NCBI GenBank assembly: GCA_040882465.1 | Contig: JBBEBG010000027.1 | Span: 33,491-97,490 of the forward strand | Length of the DNA: 64,000 bases | Direction of reading: 5' to 3' | DNA from: Gemmatimonadota bacterium | GTDB lineage: Bacteria > Gemmatimonadota > Gemmatimonadetes > Longimicrobiales > Gaopeijiaceae | In this document: positions 41,105-50,104 of the stretch, in pieces | Position numbering within the stretch: position 1 is the stretch's first letter | How the letters are laid out: each line of letters opens with the position of its first letter | Notes under the pieces: generated by a model | Seen by the model: only the letters and a program-made list of their open reading frames with translations | The model's database searches: none | What the model was told of the DNA's origin: nothing | Translations under genes and position numbers: made by a program

Positions 41105-43615
41105 GTGCCGCCAACCCCGTGGGCGCGGTCGCTTCAGGACCTTTACGCGGACCTCGGCACTGCCGCGGAGGGCCTGTCGGCGGAGGAGGCTCTCACGAGG
41201 CTGGCACTCCACGGCCCCAACGCCCTGAAGCCCTCCAAGAGGGATGGCGTTGTACGAATCTTCCTCCGACAGTTCTCCAATCCCCTCGTTCTCATTCTCG
41301 TGGTTGCGGCGGGCATAGCGGCTGGCGCCGGCGAACCCACGAACGCAACAATCATTCTCCTGGTCCTTCTGGGAAGCGCCCTCCTCACCGCGGTCCAAGA
41401 GTTCAGAGCGGGGAACGCGGTCGAGGCCCTGCGCTCTCGGGTCGTCCTCCGCGCTCGGGTGCTTCGGGAGGGGAGTACGGAGGAGATTCCGGCGGAAGAC
41501 ATCGTCACGGGCGACATCGTCCTCCTCTCGGCCGGTGTGCTCGTTCCGGCGGACGGCGTGTTGGTCGAAGCCCGGGACCTATACCTCAATCAGGCCGTCC
41601 TGACCGGGGAGTCGTTTCCGGTCGTGAAGGAGCCCGGTGAGATGAAGGCCTCCGCCGCCCCTCGCGAACGCACGAACATGGTGTTCATGGGCACGTCGGT
41701 CCGAAGCGGTACTGGGCGAGCGGTCGTCACAGCCACGGCAAGAGACACAGCTTACGGAGCGATCGCGGATCGTCTTGCCCTCCGCCCGGAGCGGACGGAG
41801 TTCGAATTGGGCATTCGACGCTTCGGTTACCTGCTGACGCGTGTGATCGTGGTCCTCGTGGTGATCGTGTTCGCGGGGAATCTCCTGCTGGAACGCCCGG
41901 CCGTGGATGCGCTCCTCTTTTCCGTGGCCCTCGCCGTCGGCATCTCTCCCGAGCTCCTCCCGGGAATCATCTCCGTGAACCTCGCCCGCGGCGCGCGCGC
42001 CATGGCCGCTGACGGGGTCATCGTCCGGCGGCTGAACGCGATCGAAAACTTCGGGAGCATGAACGTCCTCTGTGCTGACAAGACGGGAACCCTCACCGAG
42101 GGCACCTTACGGCTCACGGGCGCGGTGGACCCGGAGGGCGAGAGCTCCCCCGAGGTGCATCGAATCGCACTCGCGAACGCCCACCTGCAGACCGGGATGC
42201 AGAACCCGCTCGATGAAGCCGTCATGGCCTCGGGCGGCGCGTCGGCGCTTCCATCCAAGGTGGACGAGGTCCCTTATGACTTCGTGCGAAGACGGATGAC
42301 CGTCGTGGTGACGGAGGGCTCGTCCGCCCGCCTCCTCGCGAAGGGTGCCGTCCGGGAGCTTCTCGAGGTCTGTGTGGGAGCCCGAAGCGCGGGCACCGAA
42401 GTCCCGATCACGCCGGAAATGCGGCGTAGGCTGGAGAGTCGTGTGGAGGCCTGGTCCGCAGAGGGCCTCCGAACCCTCGGCGTGGCCACTCGGCGCCTCC
42501 CTCGGCAACCGCGCTACGGGCGGGAATCGGAAGTGGAGATGACGTTCGAGGGTTTTCTCCTCTTCGAGGACCGACCGAAGGCCGGGGTGGAAGATGTGCT
42601 GCGCGAGCTTCGTGGTATGGGGGTCGAAGTGAAGATCATCACGGGCGACAACCGCTTCGTGGCGCGGCATGTAGCCGGGCAGGTGGGGCTGGATCCGGAC
42701 GCCCTGGTCACCGGCTCCGAGCTGCTTGAGATGCGCGATGAGGCACTCTGGCGGAACGCCGCGCAAGCGACCGTCTTCGCGGAGGTGGATCCGAACCAGA
42801 AGGAGCGAATCATCCTTGCCCTTCGCAGGACCGGCCACGTCGTCGGCTACCTCGGCGACGGAATTAACGATGCGCCAGCCCTCCACTCCGCAGACGTCGG
42901 GATTTCGGTGGACGGCGCTGCTGACGTCGCCCGTGAATCCGCCGACCTCGTCCTTCTTCGGCGTGACCTCGAGGTCCTGAGGAAAGGGATCCTGGAAGGA
43001 AGGCGTACCTTCGCGAACACGCTGAAATACGTGCACATCACCACCAGCGCGAACTTCGGGAATATGGTGAGCATGGCGGCGGCATCTCTGTTCCTTCCCT
43101 TTCTTCCCCTCCTCGCCCGACAGATCCTGCTGAACAACTTCCTCTCGGATATTCCGGCCATTGCCCTGGCCTCCGACAAAGTCGATGCGACATGGGTCGA
43201 GGTCCCGAGACGCTGGGAAATTGGACCGATCCAGCACTTCATGGTGGTGTTCGGGCTGGTGAGCACCTTCTTCGATTTTCTTGCTTTCGGGGTGCTCCTC
43301 TTCGTCTTCAGGGCGGGTCCGGAGCTGTTTCGCACGGGGTGGTTTGTGCTCTCACTCCTGACTGAACTCGTCATCCTCTTCGTGGCTCGAACCCACGGAC
43401 CGTTTTGGACGAGCCGCCCCTCTCTCGGACTCGTCGGCGCTTCGCTCGGGATCGCAATCGTGGGCGTCGTCCTCCCGGTGCTCGCGGTGGGACGTTATTT
43501 CGATTTCGTGCCCCTGCCGACGCCCTTGCTGGCCTCCCTCCTCCTCCTCGTGTTGGGATACGCAGTGGCGACCGAAGCCGCGAAGCGCTGGTTCTATCGA
43601 AAGCCTACCGCGTGA
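41105..43615 (+). CDS. P-type ATPase of the Mg2+ (MgtA, P3B) group
   Basis: 836 residues if the GTG at 41105 is the start; the frame is open to 40994, and no strong ribosome site decides. The phosphorylated Asp is D325 in LCADKTGTLTEG. TGES is present in LNQAVLTGESFPV, and the hinge is YLGDGINDAPALHSADVGISVD. VGISPELLPGIISVNLARGARAMAADGVIVRRLNAIENFGSMNVLCADKTGTLT matches the MgtA/MgtB pattern. Ten TM helices are predicted. It would import magnesium, or a similar divalent ion, at the cost of ATP. The next gene overlaps its stop (GTGA). Confidence 0.88.
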   Translation: MPPTPWARSLQDLYADLGTAAEGLSAEEALTRLALHGPNALKPSKRDGVVRIFLRQFSNPLVLILVVAAGIAAGAGEPTNATIILLVLLGSALLTAVQEFRAGNAVEALRSRVVLRARVLREGSTEEIPAEDIVTGDIVLLSAGVLVPADGVLVEARDLYLNQAVLTGESFPVVKEPGEMKASAAPRERTNMVFMGTSVRSGTGRAVVTATARDTAYGAIADRLALRPERTEFELGIRRFGYLLTRVIVVLVVIVFAGNLLLERPAVDALLFSVALAVGISPELLPGIISVNLARGARAMAADGVIVRRLNAIENFGSMNVLCADKTGTLTEGTLRLTGAVDPEGESSPEVHRIALANAHLQTGMQNPLDEAVMASGGASALPSKVDEVPYDFVRRRMTVVVTEGSSARLLAKGAVRELLEVCVGARSAGTEVPITPEMRRRLESRVEAWSAEGLRTLGVATRRLPRQPRYGRESEVEMTFEGFLLFEDRPKAGVEDVLRELRGMGVEVKIITGDNRFVARHVAGQVGLDPDALVTGSELLEMRDEALWRNAAQATVFAEVDPNQKERIILALRRTGHVVGYLGDGINDAPALHSADVGISVDGAADVARESADLVLLRRDLEVLRKGILEGRRTFANTLKYVHITTSANFGNMVSMAAASLFLPFLPLLARQILLNNFLSDIPAIALASDKVDATWVEVPRRWEIGPIQHFMVVFGLVSTFFDFLAFGVLLFVFRAGPELFRTGWFVLSLLTELVILFVARTHGPFWTSRPSLGLVGASLGIAIVGVVLPVLAVGRYFDFVPLPTPLLASLLLLVLGYAVATEAAKRWFYRKPTA

Positions 43616-45201
43616 AGGTCCAGAAATGGGCGGGGCGGTGGAGCCGGTGGCGGCTGCAGGTGATTCCGATCCTGAACCTTTCCCTGTTCGGGCTCGCGAT
43701 CTGGATGGTGGATCGTGTGGTGGGAGAATATCCCTATGCCCGGATCCTGGGAGCGCTCCGGGAGATTCCCATCGGTGCGATGGCCTTGTCCCTTCTCCTG
43801 ACCTTGGCGGGATACCTCGCGCTGGTCGGGTACGACCGCGTGGCCCTCCTGCGCACCAGCCATGATATTCCGCTCCGCCGCACGGCAATTCCCTCTTTCG
43901 TGAGCATCGCGGTCAGCAACTCCGCCCCCGCCTCGGTGGTCACCGCGGGCGGATTGAGATACCGACTGTTTCGCCCCCTCGGAGTGACCGGGGCAGAGGC
44001 GGCGGGAATGGCGGTATTCAACATGGTGACCTGGCTTACCGGGATCAGTACGTTGGCCGGCCTGGTCCTGCTGATTCGGAACCGCTGGCCGAGCACCCTT
44101 GCGGGAGCCGCGATTCTCCTCGCCCCCACGACGTATTTCTTGATGACCCATCTGGCTCGGGGGCCGATTCGCATGCTCCGCTGGACCATTCCGCTGCCGT
44201 CCGGAGCGGTCGTGCGACGGCAGTTTGCGGTCTCGCTCACGGACTGGCTCCTCTCTTCGGCGGCGCTTTACGTGTTGATTCGGGGCGTGGCCCCGGTCTC
44301 CTACCTTGGACTTCTTTCGGCCTTTTTTCTCGCGCAGACCGTCACCCTAAGCGTTCCGGTACCGGGTGGAATCGGTGTGTTCGAGGCGGTGGTTCTCCTG
44401 GCGATTCCCGAGGGCGAGACCGCCCCACCCGTGCTGGCCGCCCTCTTCGCCTACCGGGTGATCTACTATCTCATTCCATTGGTCATGGCGGGCGCCCTCT
44501 TGGCGGCTCGGGGAATCCTGGAATCACGCACGAGCGACCTTCCCCGGGGAGATCTCTTGGCACGCGCTTCGACGGTGGCCCATACCATTGTGGCGGGGGT
44601 CACCTTGGTGGCCGGGATGGTCCTCCTAACCGGAGGCGCGATCCCCGTCGACGAGGTGCGCCTCGCGTGGATATCGGGCCTTCTGCCTCTTTCCGTGCTC
44701 GAGTTATCGCATTTCCTGGGTAGCGTCGCAGGTGCGGGTTTGCTCATCCTGGCCTGGGGGCTCCAGCGCAGAATCCACCGCGCGTATATAATGGTTCGCT
44801 CCCTCTTCGGAGCGGGAATCGTCCTCGCGCTCTTGCGGTCGTTCGACCTCTTCACCGCAACCCTTTTGTGCTTGGCCTTGCTGGTGCTATTGGCCGCAGG
44901 AAAAGCGTTTCCCCGTGAAGCTTCTCTCCTCCGGGAGCCCATGGATGCGGGTTGGGCCTTCGCTCTGGGAGCGGTCATTTTCTTGAATTTCTTCGTGGGG
45001 CTACAACTCCAGGAGCGACTTGGCTTTTCGGGGGAAACGTGGTGGCACTTCGCGCTGCTGAGTCACGGACCCAGGGCGGCCCGCGCGGGCGTCGGCGCGG
45101 GCGTCGTCCTCCTCCTGTTCGTGCTTGCGAGAGTTCTCGCGCAGGCGGTGCAGGATGCACCTTCGCACGCCGGCCAGTCCGACCCGGGCATGCCGCTATG
45201 A
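43612..45201 (+). CDS. MprF-like lipid flippase without the LPG synthase domain
   Basis: 529 residues, about 14 TM helices, GTGA overlap with the ATPase. It carries the UPF0104 flippase part (SFVSIAVSNSAPASVVTAGGLRYRLFRPLGVTGAEAAGMAVFNMVTWLTG, SVPVPGGIGVFEAVVLL) and the second TM block of MprF (GLLPLSVLELSHFLGSVAGAGLLILAWGLQRRI, then ETWWHFALLSHGPRAARAGVGAGVVLLL). MprF proteins are about 850 residues and end in the aminoacyl-phosphatidylglycerol synthase domain. Here the protein stops where that domain should begin. No synthase frame follows. Flipping of a lipid made elsewhere is the likely function. Confidence 0.85.
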   Translation: MKVQKWAGRWSRWRLQVIPILNLSLFGLAIWMVDRVVGEYPYARILGALREIPIGAMALSLLLTLAGYLALVGYDRVALLRTSHDIPLRRTAIPSFVSIAVSNSAPASVVTAGGLRYRLFRPLGVTGAEAAGMAVFNMVTWLTGISTLAGLVLLIRNRWPSTLAGAAILLAPTTYFLMTHLARGPIRMLRWTIPLPSGAVVRRQFAVSLTDWLLSSAALYVLIRGVAPVSYLGLLSAFFLAQTVTLSVPVPGGIGVFEAVVLLAIPEGETAPPVLAALFAYRVIYYLIPLVMAGALLAARGILESRTSDLPRGDLLARASTVAHTIVAGVTLVAGMVLLTGGAIPVDEVRLAWISGLLPLSVLELSHFLGSVAGAGLLILAWGLQRRIHRAYIMVRSLFGAGIVLALLRSFDLFTATLLCLALLVLLAAGKAFPREASLLREPMDAGWAFALGAVIFLNFFVGLQLQERLGFSGETWWHFALLSHGPRAARAGVGAGVVLLLFVLARVLAQAVQDAPSHAGQSDPGMPL

Positions 45202-45750
45202 CATTCGCTGGGCGAACTCGGCAAGATCTTGGAGAAGGAGACGGTAGAGCAGGTGGCTCGCCATGGCGAGCCCGGCGACGAGATTCGCCGTGACCACGGA
45301 CCACCAGGGATGAATCGACGACACGGGATGCGCGAGGATGAGAAGTAGGCCCTCGCTCACGACCAAAGCGGGAATCGCTCCCACGAAGGCGAGGGCCCAG
45401 AGGCGCAGTCGGGCGCGGGCATGGACCGCCCACGCCATGAGCGACCCGATGCCCAGCATAACGACGAGATGAAAGGCGTAATATGCGAGCGGGGCGCCCA
45501 GTGGAAAGGCTTGCGAGATGCGGGAACCGACGAGGTCGTCGCCCAGAACGGTCGCCGTAAAGAAGACGGAGCGATCCAGAGTCAGGTTAATGAGCATGTA
45601 CACGAGCGAACTGCTGATGAACCCGATCAGCCCCGCCCCCCCGCTGTCTCGCAGAATCCCTCCGCTCGGAACCGGAATCCCCTGGGAGTCCACGAAGGAC
45701 GGGAAACCCATACCTCGCAGCTCTCTTCCGCCCCCACTCGATTCTGACAT
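45196..45750 (-). CDS. Small integral membrane protein of unknown function
   Basis: 184 residues with three or four TM helices (AGLIGFISSSLVYMLINLTLD, LAYYAFHLVVMLGIGSLMAWAV, LWALAFVGAIPALVVSEGLLLIL, TANLVAGLAMASHLLYRLLL). It overlaps the end of the flippase gene by six bases on the opposite strand. I do not recognise a family. A ribosome site AAGGA is present upstream. Confidence 0.7.
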   Translation of the reverse strand: MSESSGGGRELRGMGFPSFVDSQGIPVPSGGILRDSGGAGLIGFISSSLVYMLINLTLDRSVFFTATVLGDDLVGSRISQAFPLGAPLAYYAFHLVVMLGIGSLMAWAVHARARLRLWALAFVGAIPALVVSEGLLLILAHPVSSIHPWWSVVTANLVAGLAMASHLLYRLLLQDLAEFAQRMS

Positions 45751-45791
45751 CGTTGTCCTTAATCCGCGCCGCCACAGTCCGAACTTCGACC

Positions 45792-48686
45792 CTAACCCGT
45801 GCTCTGCATGGCCGCTGCGATTCCATTGATGCTGAGGAAGAGCGCCCGGCCAAGCGACTCCTCGAGGTCAGGATCGTCGTTCCGCGAGCGCCATCTCTCG
45901 AGAAGCTCGACCTGAATGAGGTTCAGCACGTCCGTATAGGGGTTTCGAAGCTGGATCGACCGCCGGATTACCGGATCCGAATCGAGCAGTGCGCTGCGAC
46001 CGGTGATTCGGAGAATGGCGGCTCGACTTCGGTCGAAATCCGCCATGATGCGAAGGTGAAAGCTCGAGGCCGCCGTCTGTCGCACCTCCCTCTTCGCCGT
46101 TCCAATCCGCCCGCGTGTGCCCGGAAGCTCGGCCTGCGGGCGCGCGGGCGCGCGCGCGAGTCGGTCGTACTTCTCCGCCACGGACAGCCGGGATCGCACC
46201 ATCTCGAGCTCCGTATTGTCCAGAACGGCTCGGAGGTAAGGCCACTCCTCGTACAGCCGCCGCAACTCGTCGACCGCCGTGGGATCCTCCTCGAGCAACC
46301 CACTGAGGGCCGCACCCGTGCCATACCACCCTGGAACGCCGTAGCGGACCTGCGTCCAGGCGAAGACCCAGGGAATGGCGCGCAGACCCTCGAACGCGAC
46401 GCGCGAGGACGTCCCTCGCGAAACGGGCCGGGAGGCGATCGGGAGGAGGCTGATGTGCTCAATGGGCGTCACGCTGGTGTACCAGTCCCAGAAATCCGGA
46501 TCCTCGATCAGCTCCCGGTATGCCTTCATTGAGCGCCGCGCGATTTCCCCAAGAAGGCGCGGACCGCTCTCGGAGGGTTCCGCCGTGACTCGTCCAGGCG
46601 CAATCGTTCGGACCATCGCGCTGACGATCTGCTCGGTGTGGCGGTGAGCGATGTCGGGAAGTGAGTACCGAAAGGAGATGACCTCGCCCTGCTCGGTGAA
46701 TCGTATCCGCCCGTTATGCACGGATGGAGGCATGGCGAAAATCGCGCGGTTCGCCCTCCCACCTCCCCGACCCACGGTTCCGCCGCGTCCGTGGAAGAGC
46801 CGGAGGTTTACGCCGTGTTTCCCGCTTACGCGTCCGAGGGCGTCCTGTGCGCGGTGAAGGGCATCGTTCGCCATCCAGTATCCGCCGTCCTTGTTGCTGT
46901 CCGAATACCCGAGCATCACTTCCTGGAGTCCGTTGCGGGCCCGGAGCTGTTCTCGGAAGAGGGGGCTCGTGAAGAGTTCCTCCATGCGTTCTGGTGCGGA
47001 CTCCAGGTCCTGGATCGTCTCGAACAGAGGAACGAAATCGAGCTTCGAGCGCACCCGGCCGTCCTCGAAAGACCAGAGCCCAGCTTCCCTCGCGAGAAGC
47101 ATCGGTTCGAGAAGATCACTCACGGCGTGAGTCATGCTGACGATCCACCCACCGACGGATTCCGGCTCGCCGAGGGCCGCGTCTCGGACGACCTCCAGTG
47201 TTGCTATCAAATCCGACGCCTCCTCGCACGGTCTTGCCTGCGGGCCCAGGAGGCGCCCGGGCGTCCCCAGCAGTCGCTCCAGGACCGCGACTCGGGCATC
47301 TTCCTCCAGCCGGGAGTAGTCCGATTCAATCCCGCACTGCGCGAGAAGTGCCGTTACCGCACGCTCGTGGGCATCGCTGTGCTGCCGCACGTCCAGGGCG
47401 GCGAGGTGGAATCCGAACGCACGGGCGAGGATCAGGACCCGCGCGATTCGCCCGTTGTGGGCCACGGCCTCGAACCCCACCGACACGAGTGCCGCGCGCG
47501 TGAGCTCCAGATCCGCCACGAAGTCGCGTGCGGCGTACCGCGAGACCTCGGTGGCCGGCGGCGAACCATCCATCTCCTCGATAAGGATCCGGAGCCGCGC
47601 CAGGACGTGAAGCGCCTTTCGACGGAACGGCTCGCTCCGGTATCGCCGACCCAGGTGAGCCGGGAGAGGCACAGTCTCTTCATCCCGGGCCAAGGATTCG
47701 GCGAACTGGCCCGGGACTCTGACCTGGTCCGCGGAAAGGCTGAGCTCCTCGGCCAGGGCCTCGATCTCTAGGACGTGCCTTTCCAGCGCAGCCCGCCGGT
47801 GCGCGGCCAGGGTCCATCGGGTCACCTCAGCGGTCACCAACGGGTTGCCGTCCCGGTCTCCACCCATCCACGACCGATAACGCAGCAGTGCCGGCAAGTC
47901 GGGGAGGAAAGCCTGCCCGTAGTGGCGCCCGACGGCGCGCCGGAGATCGGCGTGGATTCGCGGGACGGTGTCCCAGATCACGCCGGTGAGGAAATGCAGC
48001 CCTTGTAAGACTTCATCTCGGACTTCGGGCTTCTCGGCCCGGATCTCGTCCGTGGCCAGCAGGATCAGGATTTCGTTGTAGATGTCGTCTTTGAGGGCCC
48101 CTACCTCATCGGGGGTGACGTCCGCGTGACGGAGGCGTCCGAGGAGCTCCGCGATGCGCCGCTGTTTGTCGAGGATCGTTCGGCGCCGGACCTCCGTGGG
48201 GTGCGCGGTGAGCGTGGGTTGAATGTCCAATCGTTCGAGGAGGTGGACCAACTCTTCGAACGGCACCCCCCCAACGGCCAGGTCTCGAACCACCTCGGCG
48301 ATGGATTCAGGACGCGCCGCCTCGCCCCCGGCGGCGCGGGAACGCGACCGATTGATCCGAATGATCTCCTGCTTTTCGACTTGATTGACGAGGTGAAAGA
48401 ACGACGTGAAAGCCCGAAGAAGTCGCACGAGATCCGCCAACTCGAGAGAAGCGAGGCGCATCGCCGCACGTTCCGGCGGATGCGCCGGGCTTCCCCGCGC
48501 AGGAGAATCCTGAATCTCCCTCCCGACGCTGTCCGCGGCCTCGCCATCCCTGCAAAGGAGCCGGAGCTCTTCGACGAGCCCCAAGATCCGGTCCCCGAAA
48601 CGTTCCCGGATCGCCGTGCCAAGCAGGTCGCCGACGAGATGGATGTTCTGGCTCAGCGGCGAAGACTCTGCCGTTCCGTCGATCAA
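45792..48686 (-). CDS. ppc: Phosphoenolpyruvate carboxylase
   Basis: 964 residues from a TTG start at 48686 with GGAGGG 8 bases upstream. Catalytic signatures are complete: TAHPTEVRRRT (His), MLGYSDSNKDGGYWMAND and LRLFHGRGGTVGRGGGRANRAI. AIPWVFAWTQVRY and the C-terminal RNPYTDVLNLIQVELLERWR...INGIAAAMQSTG complete the fold. It adds bicarbonate to PEP to make oxaloacetate and so replenishes the TCA cycle. It is the full-length bacterial type. Confidence 0.97.
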   Translation of the reverse strand: MIDGTAESSPLSQNIHLVGDLLGTAIRERFGDRILGLVEELRLLCRDGEAADSVGREIQDSPARGSPAHPPERAAMRLASLELADLVRLLRAFTSFFHLVNQVEKQEIIRINRSRSRAAGGEAARPESIAEVVRDLAVGGVPFEELVHLLERLDIQPTLTAHPTEVRRRTILDKQRRIAELLGRLRHADVTPDEVGALKDDIYNEILILLATDEIRAEKPEVRDEVLQGLHFLTGVIWDTVPRIHADLRRAVGRHYGQAFLPDLPALLRYRSWMGGDRDGNPLVTAEVTRWTLAAHRRAALERHVLEIEALAEELSLSADQVRVPGQFAESLARDEETVPLPAHLGRRYRSEPFRRKALHVLARLRILIEEMDGSPPATEVSRYAARDFVADLELTRAALVSVGFEAVAHNGRIARVLILARAFGFHLAALDVRQHSDAHERAVTALLAQCGIESDYSRLEEDARVAVLERLLGTPGRLLGPQARPCEEASDLIATLEVVRDAALGEPESVGGWIVSMTHAVSDLLEPMLLAREAGLWSFEDGRVRSKLDFVPLFETIQDLESAPERMEELFTSPLFREQLRARNGLQEVMLGYSDSNKDGGYWMANDALHRAQDALGRVSGKHGVNLRLFHGRGGTVGRGGGRANRAIFAMPPSVHNGRIRFTEQGEVISFRYSLPDIAHRHTEQIVSAMVRTIAPGRVTAEPSESGPRLLGEIARRSMKAYRELIEDPDFWDWYTSVTPIEHISLLPIASRPVSRGTSSRVAFEGLRAIPWVFAWTQVRYGVPGWYGTGAALSGLLEEDPTAVDELRRLYEEWPYLRAVLDNTELEMVRSRLSVAEKYDRLARAPARPQAELPGTRGRIGTAKREVRQTAASSFHLRIMADFDRSRAAILRITGRSALLDSDPVIRRSIQLRNPYTDVLNLIQVELLERWRSRNDDPDLEESLGRALFLSINGIAAAMQSTG

Positions 48687-48787
48687 GATGGCCCTCCGGA
48701 CCGGAGTCCCCCGGTCTCCTCAGGAGGTCATGGCCTCCCCGGCTTCGATCCTCAGCGAGTCGGCGAGGGGCGGGCCCGACCACTCTC

Positions 48788-49984
48788 CTACGATACCGCG
48801 ATCGTCCTTACGAAGAGCTCGTTGTTTTCCCAGCGGGTCCGCTTGAGCTCGAGATTTTCGGGCTGCGTGCGGCCGAGGGTGTCCGTGGCCCGCGAGACGA
48901 CGGTGTGCTCCCCGTTCGCGATGCCGGTCGTCCGCGCGGTGAAGAAGGTCCAGGTGAAAGGATCGCCGGGGCGGTCCAGCTCGGCGGAGATCCAGCTTCC
49001 GTCGTCCACGCGAACCTCGACGCTCCGGAGCGGCGTCCCATCACCGTAAGCGACTCCGAAGATCGTGAACTGGTCGCCGGCGCGGGTGACGCGCGCGATC
49101 GCGGACTTGACTCGCTGGCGGGTCACCGACGTCTCGACCCACTCCGTTTGTCCGTCCACTTCGCGCCCCATCAGCGTCACGTAGTCCCTGGCCATGAAGC
49201 GGGTCATCAGGCGGTCGGTGCTCAGATCGATCCGCTGCAGCCACTTCACCTGGGCGACCCCGTACCAACCGGGAACGATGAGGCGGACGGGGAAGCCATG
49301 CACGACCGGGAGCGGCTCGCCATTCATCTCGTAGGCGAGGATCGGATTCGTCTCGAGGATCTGTTCGAGCGACATCGAGCGGGCGAAGTTCTGCTCGTAC
49401 TCATTGCCACGGATCTCCTCGGTACCGACGTCCGTTCCCCAGAAGTGGGCCTCACGGGCCAGCGACGTCGGCCCGGCTTCATCAAGGAGCGGCCGGAGCT
49501 CGGTTCCGGTCCAGGTCGCGTTCCCCACCATCCCATGGAAGAGCCCTCGCGCGTTGCCGCCACACTCGAAGACGGTCGTCCGCTCGACCCGAGGGCGGGC
49601 GCGGAGCTGCGCGAAAGTGAGGGTAAGGGGGCGGTCGACCAGCCCCGTGACCTGGAGCGAATAGGACGCCTGGGCAATTTCGGGAATGGGGTAATGCGAG
49701 ACGACGAAATAATCCTCGATCGGGGTCACCCACTCCACGAGGTTCCGAAGGTCCTGGGCGCTGAGGTTCTGGCCCGGATACGTCTCCGTGCCACCGCGCC
49801 GCCCCGTGAAAGTGTCCGGAACATCCGTGAAGGGGACGACCATCTCTTGCGCGCGGAACCAGGAGAGGGGAAAGCCCGGAACGGGAGTGACCGCGAGCCC
49901 CACGGCGGCCAGCCCCATCGTGCGAATCGCCTCGCGGCGCGTCTGGACTTGCGGGAAGGATGACGACTCGGGAACGGGGCGCAT
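48788..49984 (-). CDS. Tat-exported sulfite oxidase-family molybdopterin enzyme
   Basis: 398 residues from ATG 49984 with a GGAGG ribosome site. A Tat-type signal (R16-R17-E in QTRREAIRTMGLAAVGLAVTP) implies folding with cofactor before export. The Mo-pterin domain is visible: TTVFECGGNARGLFHGMVGNATWTG with the Mo-ligand Cys, HGFPVRLIVPGWYGVAQVKWLQRIDLS, then the C-terminal dimerisation domain AIARVTRAGDQFTIFGVAYGDG.. and WTFFTARTTGIANGEHTVVSRATDTLGRTQPE. A sulfite or related small-molecule oxidation in the periplasm is expected; no heme domain is fused, so an external electron acceptor is needed. Confidence 0.88.
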   Translation of the reverse strand: MRPVPESSSFPQVQTRREAIRTMGLAAVGLAVTPVPGFPLSWFRAQEMVVPFTDVPDTFTGRRGGTETYPGQNLSAQDLRNLVEWVTPIEDYFVVSHYPIPEIAQASYSLQVTGLVDRPLTLTFAQLRARPRVERTTVFECGGNARGLFHGMVGNATWTGTELRPLLDEAGPTSLAREAHFWGTDVGTEEIRGNEYEQNFARSMSLEQILETNPILAYEMNGEPLPVVHGFPVRLIVPGWYGVAQVKWLQRIDLSTDRLMTRFMARDYVTLMGREVDGQTEWVETSVTRQRVKSAIARVTRAGDQFTIFGVAYGDGTPLRSVEVRVDDGSWISAELDRPGDPFTWTFFTARTTGIANGEHTVVSRATDTLGRTQPENLELKRTRWENNELFVRTIAVS

Positions 49985-50104
49985 CGGAACCTCCGCGAGG
50001 GTGACGTAACGTTGGAACCTCCCAAAGCTACGCGGGGATAGTCGAATGCGCACGACCGGCACCTTGCTGGAGTTGCGCCGTCACACAGCCGCGGGGACCC
50101 ACGA

